DNA of 64,000 nucleotides from NCBI RefSeq assembly GCF_036785885.1, contig NC_092323.1, positions 11,850,501 to 11,914,500 of the forward strand, written 5' to 3'. Numbering within the stretch: the stretch's first letter is position 1; every line of letters starts with the position of its first letter. Positions 1-12,098 of the stretch are shown here, in pieces. Position numbers and translations under genes: made by a program. The notes under the pieces are model-generated. The model searched no databases. It was not told where the DNA came from and worked only from the letters and a program-made list of their open reading frames with translations. The stretch is from Coffea arabica. Taxonomy: Eukaryota > Streptophyta > Magnoliopsida > Gentianales > Rubiaceae.

Positions 1-930
1 ATTTCGAGTGGGTGGAGCCGGTAGAGAGGAGACTGACGAAGTGGCAGAGAGGTGCCTGACGAGCTCAACCAAACGGGCTGCAGAGCAGGGGAAAACAGTG
101 CCAACGAAAGAGACAGAAGCAGGACCACACCGAGATGAAGGATCAGGTGCAACGACTACAGCTGCCAACCAATCAACCAGCGCCACATCACCAGGGAGCC
201 AATCCCCTCTCGCCACGTGGAGGACGACCACGTCCGACGTGGACACCGGGCTTCCGCCCTTAGTCTATATGGTTAATAACAAGGAATAGCATCAATAATT
301 AGAAACAAAATAAAAAATAAAATGATATTATTCATCAAAGTTAATATCATCCATGTCATCATCTTCATCCAGTGTATATACACTAGGTAATTTTCTTCCA
401 AAAGTTGATAATGGTTCCAGAATTTCCATCACATCACAGGCTCCAATCTACTGGTAACAATCTTTTTTTCTTTACCTTTCTTACTTAACCATTTATTTAT
501 ATTTCAAATAAATTAATATCAAATTCACCCAATATCTCAATATAATAGATAGTAAATTAGTAATAAAGTTGAATATTAAAAAATTAAAAACTTAATTGAT
601 TAAGTTAAATCTTTTTTTTTCTTTTTTAAAGACAATTTGTGGGGCGTACGCTTTTAACACTCCACTTCAGAGGCGCGTCCAAACCCCTAGGCGTACGCCC
701 TGGTCTCTTAGACGCATGCTCTAGAATACTATCGTCTTATGCGATCGCCCAAGGGCGGTATTGGAACCCTTCGCTCTGGGACTCGCCCCACGAATGTCTT
801 TTAAAACATTGGGTTGGAGTCAGCAACTGCACTAAAGATTGGTTGTACTTGTAGGCTCTAGTTATGAGGTCTGCTGTACTCATTATGCTAATTACTTAAT
901 AGTTTCATTTTCATACCACTAATACCCACA
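1..930. other. Unassigned left edge, no gene recognised
   Basis: Bases 1-280 are clearly richer in G and C than what follows and are open in one frame (8-289). The predicted peptide is Ser/Thr/Glu-rich and matches no family I know, so this may be the end of a gene or element lying to the left. Around 635-855 there is a second GC-richer island with repeated GCGTACGC palindromes, after a T-rich tract. I cannot assign either island. The rest is AT-rich noncoding DNA. Confidence 0.3.
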
Positions 931-939
931 TGAGACACT

Positions 940-1150
940 TACGTGGCTCATATGGTAAAGATGGATCTTTTTTTTTTTTTATAAAAGATTGTGTGTTCGA
1001 ATCCCACAATCGATGTGAAAGATGTGTTAATAAGTGATTGTAATAATGTAAGCGATCTATGATCCCATAAGAATGTAAGTAACTTATGATTTCGAAAACA
1101 TGTTCTGACCGGTGATAATAATCAAAATCGAATCCACTCAAGACTAAAAA
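940..1150 (+). repeat. tRNA-derived SINE-like relic
   Basis: An A-box-like segment (GTGGCTCATATGGTAA, near 950) is followed about 45 bases on by a B-box-like segment inside a short T-arm-like stem (TGTTCGAATCCCAC, near 993). This is the layout of a plant SINE head. A T-run lies between the boxes. The 3' end and flanking duplications are not clear, so this is a degraded copy at best. Confidence 0.4.
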
Positions 1151-1297
1151 AAGAGACGCTCACAACTTCTGCAATGACAATTTTATTACTTAATCAAAAC
1201 CTAAGAGAGGACCTAGTGCAGTTGGAGTTTGGTACTGTTCGGTCCAATTATTGTACTTCTTATATTATTTGATGTACAATTACATTACATTATTGTA

Positions 1298-1893
1298 TTG
1301 AAAAAATTGCCAAATTGGTTCCTCACATTTTTAAAAAAAATATTTTTGATCTCTCACATTTAAAATTAGCCAAATTAGTCCCTAAAATATAAAAATGTCT
1401 GCCCTATTGGTCCTAGAGCTCATTTTCACTCACTTTTCCAGCGAAAAATCACACGCCCCTATCACGTGCCCATATTTTTAAGAGCAAAAACAAAAGCACA
1501 CTTCGTTCTCTTTGTTAAACAAAAAAGGCAACCAAACCTAAACCACTTTTTCTCCCCCTTTCCTAATATAGGATTCAAAAGTATATGGGATTCCAATACC
1601 TCTAGTTTCAAGTGCAATTGTAGCTCCTATCCTCTTCTCAAGTTCTAGAGATGAAAATGAGGAAGGGGGAGAAAGGGTGGTTTGGATTTGGTGGCCATTT
1701 TTCATTTTAACAAATGGAACGAAATGTGTTTTCAGTTTTGCCCTAAAAAATATGGGCATATGACAGGGGTGTATAGTTTTTGACCAGAGAAGTGAGTGGA
1801 AATGAGTTTTAGGACCAATTGGGCAAACATTTTTATATGTTAGGGACTAATGTAGCTGATTTTAAATATGAGGGATCAATTTAGCAATTTTTC
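1298..1893. mobile_element. Foldback (long terminal inverted repeat) transposon-like element
   Basis: Bases about 1298-1560 are the imperfect reverse complement of about 1640-1893. Landmarks include TTGCCAAATTGGTTCCTCAC on the left and its counterpart GAGGGATCAATTTAGCAA on the right. Each arm is roughly 230-260 bases and the central loop is short. As a result both strands give similar short open frames starting MPIF; these are arm artefacts, not genes. No transposase is present, so this is a non-autonomous foldback element of a MITE or MULE type. I could not define a target-site duplication. Confidence 0.65.
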
Positions 1894-2371
1894 TATTATA
1901 TTCGAAGTAAAAGTGGCGTACGTGAATAAAATATTTAACATATATTCAGTACAATATTATGATATATTCATACACCAAAACTTTGAACATGTACAATAAC
2001 CGGACAAAATTGCACAAAATACAATTGTACTGAGTCCATGTTCATCAAAGCCCCTACAATTCCCAGATCGATCCCAACTCTTCATCCCCCATCGAATCTC
2101 TCTCTTTCTGTCGGGTAATAAAATTCTTACGGGGGATCATTGGCGGCTTATCTTTATGCTCCTGCAATGCCAGCTCTTTTTTCTTTTTTTTTTTTTTGGA
2201 GGGAAGGTACATTAATTTCAGATCCCATGCTGGACCGATCACCTTAGCCGTACAAATGAATTACATACTGCTCTTCTTTTTTTCTTTTTAAATTTGGGCT
2301 CTCCAAAAGAAAAAATCAAGAGGGCATTATATAATAAATTCAAATTAATCTTTGCTTGATTTATGGTGTAG

Positions 2372-3724
2372 ACATTTCACACCCGGCATTATGCTGGAGC
2401 CACCTTGAAAGGACTCCAGTTTGCAGATGGAGAGCCATGGAAAAAGATCTTTGGACCTGTTTTGTGTATTTGAATTTTAATTCAGACAGCCGTAGGTCAA
2501 TCACTCACTGGAAAGATGCAAAACAGAAGGTTAGTACATATTCTTGGCAAATCAAGTTTTTGACCCCCAAAACAATTTTGACAAGTCATTCTTAACATTT
2601 TTGTTCTGCAAATTAAGGATAACATATAGCCTATTTAATATGATTTTAGTCGGTAAAAGAAACACGGAAATGGCCATACGACTTCCCAGTATCAGATGAT
2701 TATCCTCATGCTAATTAAAGGGCCACGTTTAGGGGTCATCTTGAAATCAACGACAGGTGCTTAATTTTCATGCCCCATTTTTTTTCTCTCTCTCTAAAAG
2801 CGTTTGATATATTTATCATTTTTCAGTTGCTTTCCAGAAGTGGATCAACTTTTTTCCCTTTTCCTCACAGACATAGGTATCAAAATAGAGTATGAAACTC
2901 AGGATAACTTTTTCATGTTGATTAGATACTTGGAACAATCACCTTTTCCTGCCGAAGCTGCATATGTGGGATTAGCTCCGCGAGGAGCTCCTCGGTCATG
3001 GCAACTGGATGCCAAGGTACATTATACATTTGCTTAAATACTTATAATTTGTTACTCTTTTGGTTTCTTTTTTACTAACTGTCACACTTTCCTTATACAG
3101 GCAAATTATTTGTTTGTCATGCATATTTCTCTTAACTTTTCTGTTGCTGATCTTAGGGTTATCAATTTTGGACTTGAACTGATGATGGTGGTCATTTCAC
3201 CATAAGAGGCATTCGCCCAGGCCATTGCAACTTGTATGCTTGGGTACCTGGGATTATGGGTGATTATAAGTCTGAGTTAGATATTAACCTCAGACCAGGT
3301 AAACCACTAAATAAGCTTCCATTGTTTTCTTTTCTTCTTTTAAACTATAAGCGCTTAGTATGATAGTTTTACCAAGAACCAATTACTGACTTTTCAGGCC
3401 CACTAAATTAGATTTCATGTTCTTGGGAACTGAAAAATGAAACAAACTACGACTTCTAAAATCTCAAGAAATTAATTACCAAATTGCCTAGTATAGTATG
3501 CTAATTCCGTTTAAGTGTACATTTACTTTCATAAAAAGAATTATGTTTTGTGTACGCAAAGAAATGGGTTCTATTAATAATAAAAATGGTGCAGATTGAA
3601 TTCGTATTTACGCCTCCTAGAAATGGTCCAAAATTTTGGGAAATTGGCATTCCTGACTGAGTTTTATGTACCTGATGGAAATCCACGACTCGAAAATCCT
3701 TTATTCATCAACCATCCTGAAAAG
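2372..3724 (+). pseudogene. Rhamnogalacturonate lyase (RGL family) pseudogene fragment
   Basis: Several exon-like blocks in order match the middle of plant rhamnogalacturonate lyases (polysaccharide lyase family 4, secreted pectin-degrading enzymes). Block 2372-2529 reads as a YAGATLKGLQFADGEPWKK-like stretch. Block 2650-2756 reads WPYDFPVSDDYPHAN. Block 2827-3016 ends PAEAAYVGLAPRG. Block 3157-3298 reads GGHFTIRGIRPGHCNLYAWV and MGDYKSELDI. Block about 3597-3724 reads PPRNGPKFWEIGIPD, then EFYVPDGNPR in another frame. In-frame stops (after HAN, after QFWT and after GIPD) and frame changes within the first and last blocks show that it is dead. The N-terminal catalytic part and the C-terminal domain are absent. 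It is unrelated to the dehydrogenase array. Confidence 0.8.
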
Positions 3725-4305
3725 TCACCTCTCAATCCAAACTAATATTTGTAGTTGTAGACTTAGTGATCAGCAATGCAGAGTGCTCTGCATTCTCAAT
3801 TGTAAGACAGATATTCAGCTATACAAATTTCGATTGATGCGTTTTTATCACGTTCTGTGTTTTACTGAGACTTTGTCCTTGATGCAAATTTTTAAAACAA
3901 AAATATTGTTACTTATTGTTATGAACAATTATTGTTGCATGACATTACAATCATTATTTCTAATCAATTTAACCGTTTCTTTCCTTGACAAAAATGCGTT
4001 TTCTGGTCCTAATTTTTTTTCCCTTGGACAAGCCGTAGGGACTGGTTCTCTTGTATATATGTTCCCCCTTGGGCTTAGAGTTAAACATTCCTACATTAAA
4101 GTTCTATCCCAGCAATGTGTGTCATTGTGAGAGGAAAAGGTGTCACGTTTGAATCTGTCTTCCTCCACAAACGGATTCTTGCTACCTTCCACCGCATGAT
4201 GATACTCGCAGTACTACCTCAGTCTGTGCCAATACATTTGTGCCGAAAACCTCTATCTTGGCGTAGTAAAGAATCTAAACAATAAGGAAGTAGACACCAA
4301 AGAAA
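3725..4305. other. Noncoding, upstream of copy A
   Basis: Remnant and intergenic DNA between the lyase pseudogene and dehydrogenase copy A. A 154-residue open frame crosses it but has no recognisable domain and begins inside the last lyase block. I see no TATA box or conserved element that I would name here. Confidence 0.4.
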
Positions 4306-5984
4306 ATGGCCAAATCGCCAGAGACAGAGCACCCAATCAAAGCCTTCGGATGGGCTGCAAGGGACCATTCCGGTTCTCTTCCCCCTTTCAAGTTTTCAAG
4401 AAGGTAATACTACTATTAATGCAGTACTTGCTGGGATTTCACATTACCTACTGGAACATGATCATTTGTTGTCGTGTATTTGGTGGTAATAGAACTTTAA
4501 TAGACTGGGATTGTTTGTGCAGGGCTACTGGAGATAATGATGTACAGTTCAAAGTTATGTACTGCGGAATATCTCATTCGGATATTCACATGATCAAGAA
4601 TCAATGGGGCATGAGCAGCTACCCCATGATACCCGGGTGAAACACCAATTACACATTTTATAATGCAATTACGTTGTTAACAATGAACTAAGAAGCACAG
4701 AAAAACTGCATTAATCTCTTCATTTGTGGTTCTTTATCAAACAAGTTGATGCAGGCACGAAATTCTGGGCGTTATAACAGAGGTTGGTAAAAATGTGAAG
4801 AATTTCAAGGTCGGGGATAAAGTGGGCGTGGGATGCTAGGTTCAATCATGTCGGAAATGCGATAGCTGCAACAACAATTTGGAGATCTATTGCTCTGGAC
4901 TAGTACTAACATACGGTGCCGAAAACACTGATGGAACCATCACCTATGGTGGCTACTCCAATATGATGGTGGTTTGTGACGAGCATTTTGTAGTTCGCTG
5001 GCCGGAGAATCTTCCGATGGATGCCGGTGCCCCTCTTCTATGTGCTGGAATCACAACTTACAGCCCCTTGAGATATTATGGACTTGACAAACCTGGAATG
5101 CACATTGGTATTGTTGGTTTAGGTGGGGTAGGACATGTTGCTGTGAAAATGGCCAAGGCATTTGGGACTAAAGTCACTGTTATCAGCGCCAATATTAACA
5201 AAAAGAAGGAAGCTATCGAGAAACTTGGAGCTGATAATTTTTTGGTATGCAGCGACCAGGACCAGATGCAGGAAGGCAGAATTAAATTAAGAAAATAATA
5301 CTCTATACTACACACAATCCTATGCCATATATATATAAAGTAAAAGATAGTTCACCTCTTATGTTTTAATTATGCTAATGTCTACGTCTATTATGTTAGC
5401 ATCTCGTGATTTTTCAATTGCCTTTTGTAGCTAAACTGGTAGATTAATAATGTTTCTCTTTCTGAATATGCACGAGAAAACATAGTCAGCGCGTGCTACT
5501 TTGGATGGCATTGTTGATACGGTCTCTGCAGTTCAGCCGCTTGTGCCATTGCTCGATATCATGGTTGGTGCGCCAGAAAAGTCGCTCGTAGTGCCAGCAT
5601 CTCCCCTGCTTCAAGGCAATTGTCTAATATTACTTCCTTTCGATACCTTTTTTTTTTTTTTTTTTCCCATGAAATCAAAATTGATACAGACACGAGAGTT
5701 GAATTACAGTGCATTGTCAGAATTTCTTATATAAATGTACGACAAAATAATAACTGGGTATTTCTTTTATAAAAATAGGGAGGAAGCTCATAGGAGGCAG
5801 TAGCATTGGCGGGCTAAAGGAGACACAAGAGATGATAGATTTTGCAGCAAAGCACGGAGTAATACCAGAGGTAGAGATCATCCCAATTGATTATGTGAAC
5901 ACCGCGATTGAGCGCCTTGAAAAAGCTGATGTTAAGTACAGATTCGTGATTGACGTTGAGAAAACCATGAAAGCTAGTTTTTAA
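4306..5984 (+). pseudogene. Copy A: CAD/8HGO-like dehydrogenase pseudogene
   Basis: It has the five-exon layout of the array: 4306-4403, 4523-4636, 4755-5271, 5490-about 5615 and 5779-5984. It would encode an MDR alcohol dehydrogenase closest to copies B and C (start [16 protein letters not shown]). It is disabled in several ways. The first catalytic zinc ligand is Ser instead of Cys (CGISHSDIH, codon 4572-4574). An in-frame TAG lies at 4837-4839, where the siblings have VGCLVGSC. The exon 3 donor is GA instead of GT (5272-5273). Exon 4 is 28 bases shorter than in the siblings: about 4 bases are missing at its start, which shifts the frame, and about 24 bases encoding the KPHGK region are missing. 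The exon 4 donor looks like GC. Exon 5 ([15 protein letters not shown] to the TAA) is still open, so inactivation looks moderately recent. Confidence 0.88.
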
Positions 5985-6898
5985 CAGGATTATATTCATA
6001 GTTTCGCGAATAAATGACTCTGTATGTATAGCGAGTTTTGGACATTTTGAACGCCTAAAATCCTATACATTGCCCTTTTTAGATTTCATTTTCTTTAAAT
6101 TTTAGTATCACGGAATACCGTGCAAACTGTAAAAAGATAGTAAAAAGTGGGTAATTTCATTTTTTACTTTCACGTATTTAATTTATGTTAAATACAAAAC
6201 CTACTAGTTTCCCTTTCTTAATAATATTAGTGTAACACTTTTTGAATTTCACTTATAAACATTTATGTATTTAATATAAATTAATTGATTTAAAGTAAAA
6301 TGCTCATAAATAGCTAGTAGTTTATTGATATAATGGAAGAAACTCGTAAAGAATTGATATGTTATGGACAATTTTTTTTTTTACTTTCAAATACTTCATT
6401 TATATTAAATGCAAAACATGCTAGTTTTCCTTTCGTAAAAATATTTGTCTAACGGCTTTTGAATTTTATTTACAAATATTTATGTATTTAACATAAATTA
6501 AATGATTCAGAATAAAATGTATATAAAAACCTAGTACTTGACTCATGTAATAGAGAAAAGCCATAAAGAGTTGGTACTTTATGAGATATTTCTTTTTTAA
6601 AAAATATTTAATTTATGTTGAATAGTTAATATACTAGTTTTTTTTGTAAGAAAATACTATAACACTTTTTTGAATTTTACTTAAAAACAGTCATATATTT
6701 ATTATTCACAAAAAGCTAGTATTTTGAATAGGTAATGCCCATTTGCCCATATGAAGTTTATTAATCACTAATTGTTCTGTAGTGCTTTGTCATTCCTTTG
6801 CTAATACTGCTTTGTTAATACAAAGGGCAAATCTGGTACAAATCTTTCTCCATGCACGTTACCACTGCCACATATTATAAGCAATTCTTTTTATTGCA
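5985..6898. other. AT-rich intergenic stretch with internal duplication
   Basis: There are no open frames or family matches. Bases about 6140-6330 and 6385-6560 are diverged direct copies of each other: both contain an ACTAGTTTTCCTTTC-like block, then a (T)GAATTT block and a TTTATGTATTTAA block. A third, weaker copy lies near 6600-6720. This is a degenerate tandem repeat of about 240 bases. Confidence 0.45.
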
Positions 6899-6899
6899 G

Positions 6900-7682
6900 A
6901 GAATTAATCCATAATTTTATCCCCATTTAACAACTTACTGGACAGACACAATGATTATACGAAATGGAAATCGCACATGGTTCATCAAACTCGATACAAG
7001 CTTTCAACTATCTGGATGGAACAAATTCATACAAGACCACAATCTACAATACCACTCTATTCTTCGATTTTTACACATAGGATGTATGGTCTTCAAAGTT
7101 GCCATCTATAATCAAAATAACTGCTTAGCTTTTCATGAATGGAACATCCTTCTCAATCATTCAGAATCATCCACTAGATGCAGTAAGCAATACCTTTTCC
7201 ATAAAACAATCCCACCTCTCTGTTGCAAAATACACTAACACTTCCATTTCTTATAACTACAACACTATTCACAGAACAAGAGAGACTGATGACCCATTTC
7301 TCATTTTATATAATGCTAACAGCAAACGATCTCGAATCTTTGGTGGGTTTGATACAAATTACATTCTAATCAATATAATACATACACCGCATTACTCCTC
7401 TCATTTCATATTACTTCTCCATTTTTTCCCTATTTTCTATCTCAGGTATTTATTGGTGATATACCATCGTATATACAAACAAATGACATGGGAATAATCA
7501 ACTACTATCATGCTAAAACCCGATGGATCTTCCAGCATGAAGGAAAAGAAATAACAGAAGGCTGGCCAACGTTCGCGCAAAAACACTTCTTGCATGAAGG
7601 AAGTGTCATCCTCTTCACCTTGCTCAATGAAAACAACTATGATATCCAACTCTTCAGCAGAGACTTTATCCAAGAATCATGA
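6900..7682 (+). pseudogene. B3-domain DNA-binding protein gene fragment
   Basis: Two separated blocks read as plant B3 DNA-binding domains (nuclear transcription-factor type, REM-like). The first, about 6922-7125, reads RNGNRTWFIKLDTSFQLSGW, then NKFIQDHNL and MVFKVAIYNQ. The second, about 7446-7682, reads RWIFQHEGKEITEGWPTFAQ, then EGSVILFTLL and YDIQLF, and ends in a TGA. The motif order (aromatic-Lys-Leu, GW..F, G..M/V.F.L, Y.I.IF) is that of B3 folds. A plausible acceptor (TATCTCAG) precedes the second block. No convincing promoter, start exon or donor joins the blocks, so I treat it as a captured or decayed fragment rather than a working gene. It could be an unusual two-exon gene of which I see only part. 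Confidence 0.6.
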
Positions 7683-8585
7683 TTAAACATCTCGCCTGTA
7701 GCCTCTTACGCATAGCAATTATATGTCCCCTAAACTATCTCTGTTTTACACCCGCTTATATATAACAATATAAAAATAAAGATATACAAATTATTCCAAA
7801 TTATTAATTTATCTTAGCTTTTACAAAATAATTTTCATTCCATTAATTCCAATAACATATCCATTCTATTAATTTTGAAAAGTAAAATACAAATCCCATC
7901 ACTACTACCATATCTATTTATAAATATATCAATCCAATGTACCACTTCTCTATCTATTATTCTCACTATATTATCATACAAACCACTCTAAACATTAAAT
8001 ATTAAATAAATCTTACATTACACATACATATGTACACATACATAAATAAATATATAAAAAATATAACAAACAAACAAAACCACAAAAAGTATACACACTA
8101 AAAAAATTAAACCATTCTATCACCTAAAATAAAATACTAAATAAGTAAATATACACACGCATATATACAAATATACATACATACTGCAAAATATACATAT
8201 TCATTATTTGTCCTTTTATATATATTCATTTTCTGCAAAATATATATATCGATAAAAATACTAATTTTTTGAAAAATATATATCAATGAAAATTTTCTAT
8301 ATATCTAATAAATATAAATCAATTTTGCCGCTTTCTATTAGCTTGCATTAATATGACTAATTGTTTAAAAAAAAAAGATAATTTCCCTCTATTACAAAAA
8401 TGTTACTTCGATAATATTCCAAAAATTAAAAAATTGAAAAATATACCATTGAAGACCAAAATTAAAAAAAAAAAAAAAGAAACCTTTCTCTAAAACTGTA
8501 ACAAACCCTTATATATACAAACAAAATTATACATGATGCAACTCAAAAAAAATATATTATATTGACACAAAAATCACAGGACGAA
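7683..8585. other. Very AT-rich noncoding DNA
   Basis: Dominated by TATA/CATA microsatellite-like runs (ATACATA, ATATATA). I see no gene or element ends. Confidence 0.5.
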
Positions 8586-8589
8586 TAGC

Positions 8590-9980
8590 AACACCACAAA
8601 TTGACAGGTTGTCGAAGCCTGTGCAATAATAAAACCTGCTCAAACTAAAAGTAATTTCTGTAGATAGTGGTAAGCAGGGTCGAATCCACAGGGACTGGGA
8701 GTAACTGTTCCTTTTCAAATTCACAGTGACAAGGGGGTGTTTTTATGCAGAAGGTGACAATAAAAGAAGTTCAAATAAAATCTAAGAAACTACTAAAAAT
8801 TAAATAACAAATTACTAAAATCAAATGAATGATAATTAAGGATCTAGCCAAGGAATAACTTCAGCAATGGTTCACCTAATTGATCATCGATAAGCAAAGG
8901 CAATTCCAATTATTTACTAATAAATAGGTTATAACTGCCAAACAAGCGATGGCAGTCAACCCCTCCTTACTGTGTCGGTGATCAAGGTACGCCCGTTAAT
9001 CACTGCTCTAATTGAGAAATAATCCTAGGTACGCCCGTAGAATTTAATTCCCCAATTGCCTTACGTATTAGAGGAACCCTATTCTAACCAAATAACGCAC
9101 TACCAGGGTTATTTTAGATTAGCCCGCGTATCCCCCCTGACACGAATCTAATCGTGTCAGTTGTCACTATTTTGAGGTAATTAAACAATTACGGATTCAA
9201 TACCCCAATTGACAATAGATTACCAAATCAATTAATTATCTGGATCCAAGACAATCAACTAATTAAATAACCATAAGCATAGTAATCAGGGAATACACGA
9301 ATACCAATAAATAAAAGGGAAAGATTAAATTAAATCGATCTCACAGTTTTCAGGTGACCCAAAGCATCCGTCGTCTCTTGACTAGAACGAGGGGATTAGC
9401 TCATATTGGATGAACTAAGCCCGCGGGAAATTTCAGCAGAAGTCACGGCCATTGTATGCATTTCAAGAGCCGCAATTCGTCAAACACTTAGTAAGCAAAT
9501 GTAAGGCACAGGTAACAAATTGAAGCCCTTTATTGTTCCTAGCATCCGCAGAGCAAAATCATTCACAAGGTGTAAGAAGGAAAAGTCAAAGAAAGCTGAC
9601 AAAAAGCTTCCTCCTCACATTCGTACATGTCTTAGGCCAAAAAGTAAAGTACAAGGGAAAAGTCAACAATTTTCTTTGCTAAGCTAAAGACGAAAAGCTA
9701 AGAATTAAAGCCAGCCCCCTTTTTGATCCTTTATCTTCCTTCTTATTGCGGCGGCTCACCAGGAGGGAGAAGCCCTCCGTCAGTCATTCCTTTGCGAAAA
9801 TTACCAAAATGGGCGTGACATCTCGTGTTCCAAAAGTGCCCCTGGGACAGCTTTATCATCTGAATTCTTTTCCTGTCAATTTGGTACCTGTTATCATATT
9901 TTCGTTTTACTCCCTGAAATATACGTAAACTAAGGAAAATAAGTAGAATCCAGCAATTAATCCACATCAAGTCAGGTAAT
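8590..9980. repeat. Dispersed repeat, probably from a noncoding retroelement
   Basis: Starts near GTTGTCGAAGCCTGTGCAAT and contains GGGTCGAATCCACAGGGACT, a type of segment common in plant retroelement noncoding DNA. A diverged second copy of its 8820-9060 part lies at about 58430-58675. The shared landmarks are an ATAATT.C.TCTATTTGTTAATAA-like tract, GTTATAACTGCCAAA.A.G(C/T)GATG, TACGCCC(G/A)TTAA and CCTAGG. This proves that it is a repeat family. No coding capacity is recognisable. Family and age are undetermined; treated as an old, broken fossil. Confidence 0.5.
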
Positions 9981-10587
9981 AGGGGAAAATAATAATAAAA
10001 TAAATAGATAAATTTTAGCCTATCACAAATATAACGACAAACAAAACTACAAAAGATAATCATGCCAAAAGAATACTAAACAATCATACAAACTCAAATA
10101 AATTATTAAATATACATATACATATATATATACACATATATATAAATAAATAATAAAATATAACAAACAAACATTTAATTCTACTGCAAATTACAATGAT
10201 TAAACTCTATAATTTTCGTGTGCAATTATTTTTATTTCTTATAAAAAAAATTATACACATCGCCTTACATTCAATAATATCCATTTATCAATAAACCATT
10301 AATACATAAAATCTGTCAACTCTCAAAATTAATATTATCCTTTACTTATTCAAATTCTACTAATTAAAAAAAATACACCTTCTATCTATCTCAATCACAT
10401 TCATTCATAAATAAATCAATATTATCTTTACTTATCAACAAAAAAGTACTTAATTAATAAACACATTTTTTACCAAGCTATAACATCAAATTATTCCAAA
10501 TTATTAATCTATCTCATCACGCATATTATCCATCAAATCTTTAGATCATATTAATTTAAAAAAATACAATACAAATCACGTCAATTT

Positions 10588-11271
10588 TGTTGGGTGTGGG
10601 CCAGCCCATTTGTGGGCCAATCCACTTATGCAAAAAGCTTGAGGCTTCTCAAGCTTAAATACAAGGAGCAGCGGCACGTTGTATTGAAGCTTCGGTCCTT
10701 GCTTGCCAGAAAAAAAAATATATATATAAGCCGCCACTTTTGAGTGAGACGAAGAGAGAGAAAGGGCCAGGGAGAGAGACACTTCAAAGTCTTGATCGAA
10801 GGGCGATTCGAAACCCGATTGAGATGAAATTTTACCCACCTAATCCTCTCATCAAACTCTACTCATCTACCCGTTCAAATTTCAGATTTCCTTTTCCTTT
10901 GGTAACACCTTTCCAAACCCACTTCTTTGACAGTTGTAATTTTTAGAGAGTGATTTTATAGCAATTTGCTTGGTTGATATTTGTGCTATAATTGTCATCC
11001 GAATATTTCGGATAGACCTGTGTATTCCCATTATTGTGATAGTGGAGATTTTTTGACTGGATTAGGTTCCGTGATTTTTTCCAATTTGGGTTTTCCACGT
11101 AAAAATCTTGGTGTCCTGTGCCTTTATTTTTTTTGCATTTTATTATCACTATTGGTATTATTACTTGGTGATTTGGTTTATTCCTATTTTAACTGGTACT
11201 TGAGCAAAGATTAAATTTGTCCTGAGTTAACTCTGATATTGTGTGACTGTACTAGTACCTCTTTCCCAACA
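10588..11271. mobile_element. Solo LTR (LTR retrotransposon fossil)
   Basis: A 684-base segment begins TGTTGGG and ends CCCAACA, the short inverted ends typical of LTRs. It is flanked by a perfect 5-base target duplication, AATTT, at 10583-10587 and 11272-11276. A TATA-like run (AATATATATATAAG near 10720) lies inside. No internal gag/pol region or second LTR adjoins it, so this is a solo LTR left by recombination. The clean duplication suggests moderate or young age. The superfamily cannot be told from the LTR alone. Confidence 0.8.
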
Positions 11272-11633
11272 AATTTCACTATATTTATTTACAAATAAAT
11301 AAATCTAATATATCACTCATCTATCCACTATTCCAACTCTATTATTATACAAAATACTCTAAATCTATATTATTAAATAAATCTTTTATTATTCTAAAAC
11401 AATCAATAATGGATAACCCGCGGAACCTGCGGGCACCAAGCCTAGTTAGTTTGTTTACGAGCTGAAGAATTTTTGCTCGGCATCGAGGAGCCACCTTTGG
11501 CATCTTAACCACTCTTCCATTTGCCAACCCAAGGCTTTGCCTTTGACAAAGTAAAGCCGTCCGACAACAGCTGAATCTTTTTCTCGTGGAGGGGAGCCAT
11601 GTATTAGTTTATAGGTACTTGTTTAATTAACGT
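11272..11633. other. Noncoding between solo LTR and gene B promoter
   Basis: AT-rich DNA followed by a GC-richer patch around 11410-11540. Nothing recognisable as a gene. A minus-strand open frame here (11345-11527) has no known domain. Confidence 0.4.
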
Positions 11634-11713
11634 TAACACGTTTATTACTGTACTAACTGAATGTGGAATATTCTAACACGTTTATTACTGTATTAACTGA
11701 ATGTGGAATATTC
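11634..11713 (+). repeat. Two-copy 40-bp tandem repeat in the gene B upstream region
   Basis: Bases 11634-11673 and 11674-11713 are the same 40-base unit, starting TAACACGTTTATTACTGTA, with one difference (ACTGTACT against ACTGTATT). It lies about 390-465 bases before the gene B start codon and carries AACACGTTT and GGAATATTC words, so it may be a promoter duplication. Confidence 0.85.
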
Positions 11714-11894
11714 TAATTATATATACCTTTTTTCAAAAAACAACAACATAACTGGCTGTCATTTGAGAATCGAGAAGAAGACAGAAAACTCGTGATTCAT
11801 GTGAAGCCGCCAGTCCCATTTATGGTATTATACCACAAAATTGGAAGCCTAAAATCTGACGTTAGATTCTCTCTCTCTCTCCTACCTCACCAGC

Positions 11895-11903
11895 TACGTC
11901 ACC
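11895..11903 (+). promoter_or_regulatory. TACGTCACC (bZIP/TGA-type) promoter motif of gene B
   Basis: TACGTCACC lies 204 bases before the gene B ATG. The same nonamer lies 205 bases before the gene C ATG (28036), within a shared block of the form GTTRGATTCTCTCT...TACCTCACC. ACGTCA is the known core for TGA-class bZIP factors. Function here is inferred from conservation and position. A TATA-like CTATATGTAT follows at about 11922. Confidence 0.55.
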
Positions 11904-12098
11904 GTTAGCTGCAAACTTCCACCTATATGTATAGACTCGGCCATTACCACGTTAAGCGAAGAACCTCGCCATTTCTAGACTCCTTTCTCTAGTATTAGTG
12001 CATTACTGGCTGCGAGCCTACTGTCTATTGCTGCTTTCCTCGCTTCCTTTTTTGAACCAGTGAAAAACGCTCAGCCCCGTTAATTTTGAAGTGAAGAA

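Noticed and set aside
1466-1759. Two similar open frames beginning MPIF on opposite strands
   Set aside because: They arise from the inverted arms of the foldback element.
3666-4130. 154-residue open frame
   Set aside because: It has no domain, begins in the last lyase pseudogene block, and shows AT-rich random composition.
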